In this document: positions 31,399 through 33,366 of the stretch, in pieces
How the letters are laid out: every line of letters starts with the position of its first letter
Position numbering within the stretch: the first letter of the stretch is position 1
Assembly: GCA_900302705.1 (NCBI GenBank)
Contig: OUUY01000066.1
Coordinates: forward strand, 1 to 33,366
Origin: Candidatus Sulfobium mesophilum
GTDB taxonomy: Bacteria > Nitrospirota > Thermodesulfovibrionia > Thermodesulfovibrionales > UBA6898
Direction: 5' to 3'
DNA: 33,366 nt
Notes under the pieces: model-generated
What the model was told of the DNA's origin: nothing
What the model saw: the letters and a program-made list of their open reading frames with translations, nothing else
Database searches by the model: none
Position numbers and translations under genes: made by a program

Positions 31399-32478
31399 AT
31401 GGCAGCAGTAACTGCAGGTGTTACTCCGGGTTTTATACTTTCAGGACTGATCATTGGGATGCTTTTAGGTTTTATATTGCAACGAGGACAGTTTTGCATG
31501 AACTCCGCCTTCAGAGACACGATCTTTATGAAGGATTTTACCATGTTCCGTTCTTATCTGATCGCTCTCGTAATTATGATCATCGGTGCTAATATCCTTG
31601 AAGACATTGGAACGATTGTTCTTAAACGACAGACCTTTTATCCCCTTGCCAACATCGTCGGAGGGTATATCTTCGGCATAGGAATGGTTTTGGCAGAGGG
31701 ATGTGGAAGCGGCATTATCTATAGGACAGGCGAGGGACTTCTTTATGCCTGGGTTGCCGTTTTCTGTTTTTTAACCAGTGTGGGTGCAACGACAAATGGT
31801 ATCCTCAACCCAGTCCTGATGTTTTTGAAAAAAGAAAGTTTCAGTTTTTCTTTGTCAGGCAGGCCGAATGCAGCTTTGTGGCAGTTGATTGGAGAGGGTC
31901 CTGCAATCAAATGGTTTGTGATATCTGTCTTATCGTTTATTATTTTATTGTATATACTTCGTGGCAGGCCTTTCAGCGCGAAGCGACGGGAGGGTTTTTC
32001 CTGGCCGCTCACAGGCGTTCTTGTGGGTGTAATGGGCGTAATCGCCTTCTGGGCCTCTCAGTTCTGGGGCGGAGGGTTCGCAAGGGGATTGAGTTTTGCG
32101 ACCCCGACGGGCGAGCTCTTCTTGACTGTGCTCAATGGCAATGCCGAATCGAGGTTCTTCCCCATGTTCAGTCTAGGGCCATTTCAGACAACGTGGGCCG
32201 TTTTCTTTATTGTCGGTGTGCCGCTTGGATCCTTCGCAAGCGCAAAGATGTTGGGGAAGTTTAAATGGAGGGTTCCAGCAGCAAGGCAGCTTGTTACGAT
32301 CATGGGCGGCAGTATTATGATGGGCTTTGGAGCTGTTCTTGCGGGCGGATGTAATGTCGGACAGGCGCTCACCGGATTTGCCACTCTTTCTGTTGGAAGT
32401 ATCGTTGCCACAGCTGCTATAATCGCCGGCAACTGGACAATGGTCTACTTCAAATTCATAAAACCCGCGCGAGGCTAA
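31399..32478 (+). CDS. YeeE/YedE-family thiosulfate (sulfur compound) transporter
   Basis: The 359-residue protein has about nine TM helices and the YeeE hallmarks: Cys33 in RGQFCMNSAFRD, Cys102 in AEGCGSG and Cys318 in AGGCNVGQALTG. In the solved YeeE from Spirochaeta three cysteines of this kind line the thiosulfate path. TusA/YeeD, the usual partner, is not encoded downstream. The start ATG 31399 has only weak AGAGTAAG upstream. Position directly after the PAS-sigma54 activator suggests regulation by it, but no clear -24/-12 promoter is visible in the gap. Confidence 0.88.
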   Translation: MAAVTAGVTPGFILSGLIIGMLLGFILQRGQFCMNSAFRDTIFMKDFTMFRSYLIALVIMIIGANILEDIGTIVLKRQTFYPLANIVGGYIFGIGMVLAEGCGSGIIYRTGEGLLYAWVAVFCFLTSVGATTNGILNPVLMFLKKESFSFSLSGRPNAALWQLIGEGPAIKWFVISVLSFIILLYILRGRPFSAKRREGFSWPLTGVLVGVMGVIAFWASQFWGGGFARGLSFATPTGELFLTVLNGNAESRFFPMFSLGPFQTTWAVFFIVGVPLGSFASAKMLGKFKWRVPAARQLVTIMGGSIMMGFGAVLAGGCNVGQALTGFATLSVGSIVATAAIIAGNWTMVYFKFIKPARG

Positions 32479-32488
32479 TGTAATTATC

Positions 32489-32516
32489 TCGGGGAGACGA
32501 CGAACATCCCGATATA
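32489..32516 (+). terminator. Imperfect hairpin after the YeeE gene
   Basis: TATCTCGGGGA and TCCCGATATA pair imperfectly around an 8- to 10-base loop shortly after the YeeE stop. There is no T-run, so this is a weak call. Confidence 0.25.
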
Positions 32517-32567
32517 CTTCAATACTCAAGCTACCGATTTTAAGGAATATTTTTCTTTGCTGTTAAG

Positions 32568-33215
32568 ATGAAATATGATATCTCATTGCAAGAAACGGGG
32601 AGAACATTAGGTCGTATAGTAATTGTTGTGCATAGGGATTATATGACAATGAAACACAATGAAAGATGCAAGGAATGCAAGATTACGGTCGAAAAGCTCC
32701 TTGCCGAAATGTATGGAGAAATAAAATCAAATTATAATCTTAACGTCCCATGCAAAATAGAAGATTATAAAAACCACGTCATATCCACGGCCTTAGACAG
32801 AATATATAAAAAATTGCAGCTGCATAGGAATTATACGAGTTTTGTTAAGTCAAACAAATTGCCAAATGTTGATTTCTTTGTTCCATCTGCCGAAGTCATA
32901 GTCGAATTTGATGAATCACAACACCTTACGGAACTTCGTGAAATTTCAATATCTGAGTATCCTAAAGATATGGTACTTGGATTCGACAAAAGAAAATGGC
33001 AATCATCATGTTCAAAATTAAAGAGAACGGATAATGATCCACCCTATCGAGACGAACAAAGGGCTTGGTATGACACGTTAAGAGATTTCGTTCCGCTGAT
33101 GTTAGCCCTGAAACCTACGATACGATTGTATTCAGGTGATTATATATGGTGTTCTCTTAAAGCAGACCGCAAGCCGGACATAGCGACATTCAATAAATTC
33201 TTAACGAAAACATAA
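32568..33215 (+). CDS. Putative PD-(D/E)XK nuclease-fold protein, AT-rich orphan
   Basis: The 215-residue protein is not assigned to a named family. Its middle part, PNVDFFVPSAEVIVEFDESQH, has the order D-x(n)-E-x-D-E-x-Q-H typical of Vsr/DUF559-like PD-(D/E)XK nucleases. A conserved-looking block follows (YPKDMVLGFDKRKW, then NDPPYRDEQRAWYDTLRDF). The N-terminus has a CKEC pair. ATG 32568 has no Shine-Dalgarno; ATG 32643 follows AGGGA and is a plausible alternative. In 32641-32760 only 41 of 120 bases are G or C, against 36 of 60 in 32041-32100 of the preceding gene, so lateral acquisition is likely. It is followed by a terminator. Confidence 0.6.
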   Translation: MKYDISLQETGRTLGRIVIVVHRDYMTMKHNERCKECKITVEKLLAEMYGEIKSNYNLNVPCKIEDYKNHVISTALDRIYKKLQLHRNYTSFVKSNKLPNVDFFVPSAEVIVEFDESQHLTELREISISEYPKDMVLGFDKRKWQSSCSKLKRTDNDPPYRDEQRAWYDTLRDFVPLMLALKPTIRLYSGDYIWCSLKADRKPDIATFNKFLTKT

Positions 33216-33269
33216 AGAGATAATTTTGAAGTCAGTAGAATGTTAAGATTGCATAACCGGCAAATCAAC

Positions 33270-33298
33270 CCGACGCAGAATAGCGTCGGTCGGTTTTT
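33270..33298 (+). terminator. Intrinsic terminator after the nuclease-like gene
   Basis: CCGACGC, loop AGAATA, GCGTCGG forms a 7-bp GC-rich stem, followed by TCGG and five T's. It lies about 55 bases after the stop codon. Confidence 0.75.
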
Positions 33299-33335
33299 CC
33301 TAGGCTGCTTGCCTGCGCGGGTTATTTATTTCGTG

Positions 33336-33353
33336 TGTGCCGGACATGGCACA
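33336..33353. repeat. 6-bp inverted repeat near the window end
   Basis: TGTGCC-GGACAT-GGCACA is a perfect short palindrome in the last 31 bases. It may be part of a feature beyond the window. Confidence 0.3.
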
Positions 33354-33366
33354 GAACTTACGGGGT

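Noticed and set aside
1-33366. CRISPR arrays, tRNA and rRNA genes, complete insertion sequences
   Set aside because: No regularly spaced repeats, cloverleaf-like sequences, rRNA cores or transposase frames were seen by eye on either strand.

Overview
The window looks like chromosomal DNA of an anaerobic, cytochrome-rich Gram-negative bacterium. Multihaem c-type cytochromes, an NrfD/Tat-FeS quinone module, outer-membrane-type lipoproteins, a ferredoxin-fold DUF2148 protein, a YeeE-type thiosulfate transporter and a PAS-sigma54 activator together resemble Nitrospirota (Thermodesulfovibrionia) or Desulfobacterota. This placement is inferred from gene content only. No rRNA, tRNA or CRISPR array was seen.

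Layout. 1-5811 (+): the end of a lectin-like protein, a DUF2148 ferredoxin-type protein, an MFS exporter, a DUF1259/YncE-like exported pair, a tandem universal stress protein and a small membrane protein. 5817-7187 (-): a 72-aa orphan, a two-TM protein that appears frameshifted at its start, and a cytoplasmic YceI-like protein. 7420-9314 (+): an Nfu-type Fe-S protein and an HtrA/DegP protease. 9461-14531 is an envelope and stress block: an SppA lipoprotein, two divergent L,D-transpeptidases, a Braun-lipoprotein-like protein, a HEAT-repeat protein, an AhpD-like protein and a GroES-like protein. 14602-17022: a 42-bp tandem repeat before a family-4-like uracil-DNA glycosylase, an orphan atpZ-atpI pair, a TorD-like chaperone and a histidine-kinase remnant. 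17107-21679: a trxB / sugar-kinase-like / DOMON-like cluster (+), then a DRE-TIM aldolase and a KDPG aldolase (-). 21680-22699 is about 1 kb without genes.

The redox core is 22700-28729. A 12-haem periplasmic cytochrome (+) faces an apparent five-gene minus-strand operon: hemL, an 11-haem membrane-anchored cytochrome, a 4-haem membrane-anchored cytochrome, a Tat-exported four-cluster ferredoxin and an NrfD-type quinone-interacting membrane subunit. A strong intrinsic terminator follows. No molybdopterin subunit is present, so the complex most likely passes electrons between menaquinone and periplasmic cytochromes. HemL at the head of the operon would tie haem precursor supply to a unit that encodes 15 haem sites, with 12 more next door.

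28846-33366 (+): a PpiC-type prolyl isomerase lipoprotein, a sigma54 activator with a cysteine-rich PAS domain, a YeeE/YedE thiosulfate transporter and an AT-rich orphan resembling a PD-(D/E)XK nuclease. The most notable items are the hemL-led Mo-free multihaem operon, the L,D-transpeptidase/Lpp-like cluster, a UDG lacking two expected Fe-S cysteines, the Cys-rich PAS regulator beside the transporter, and the nuclease-like orphan.
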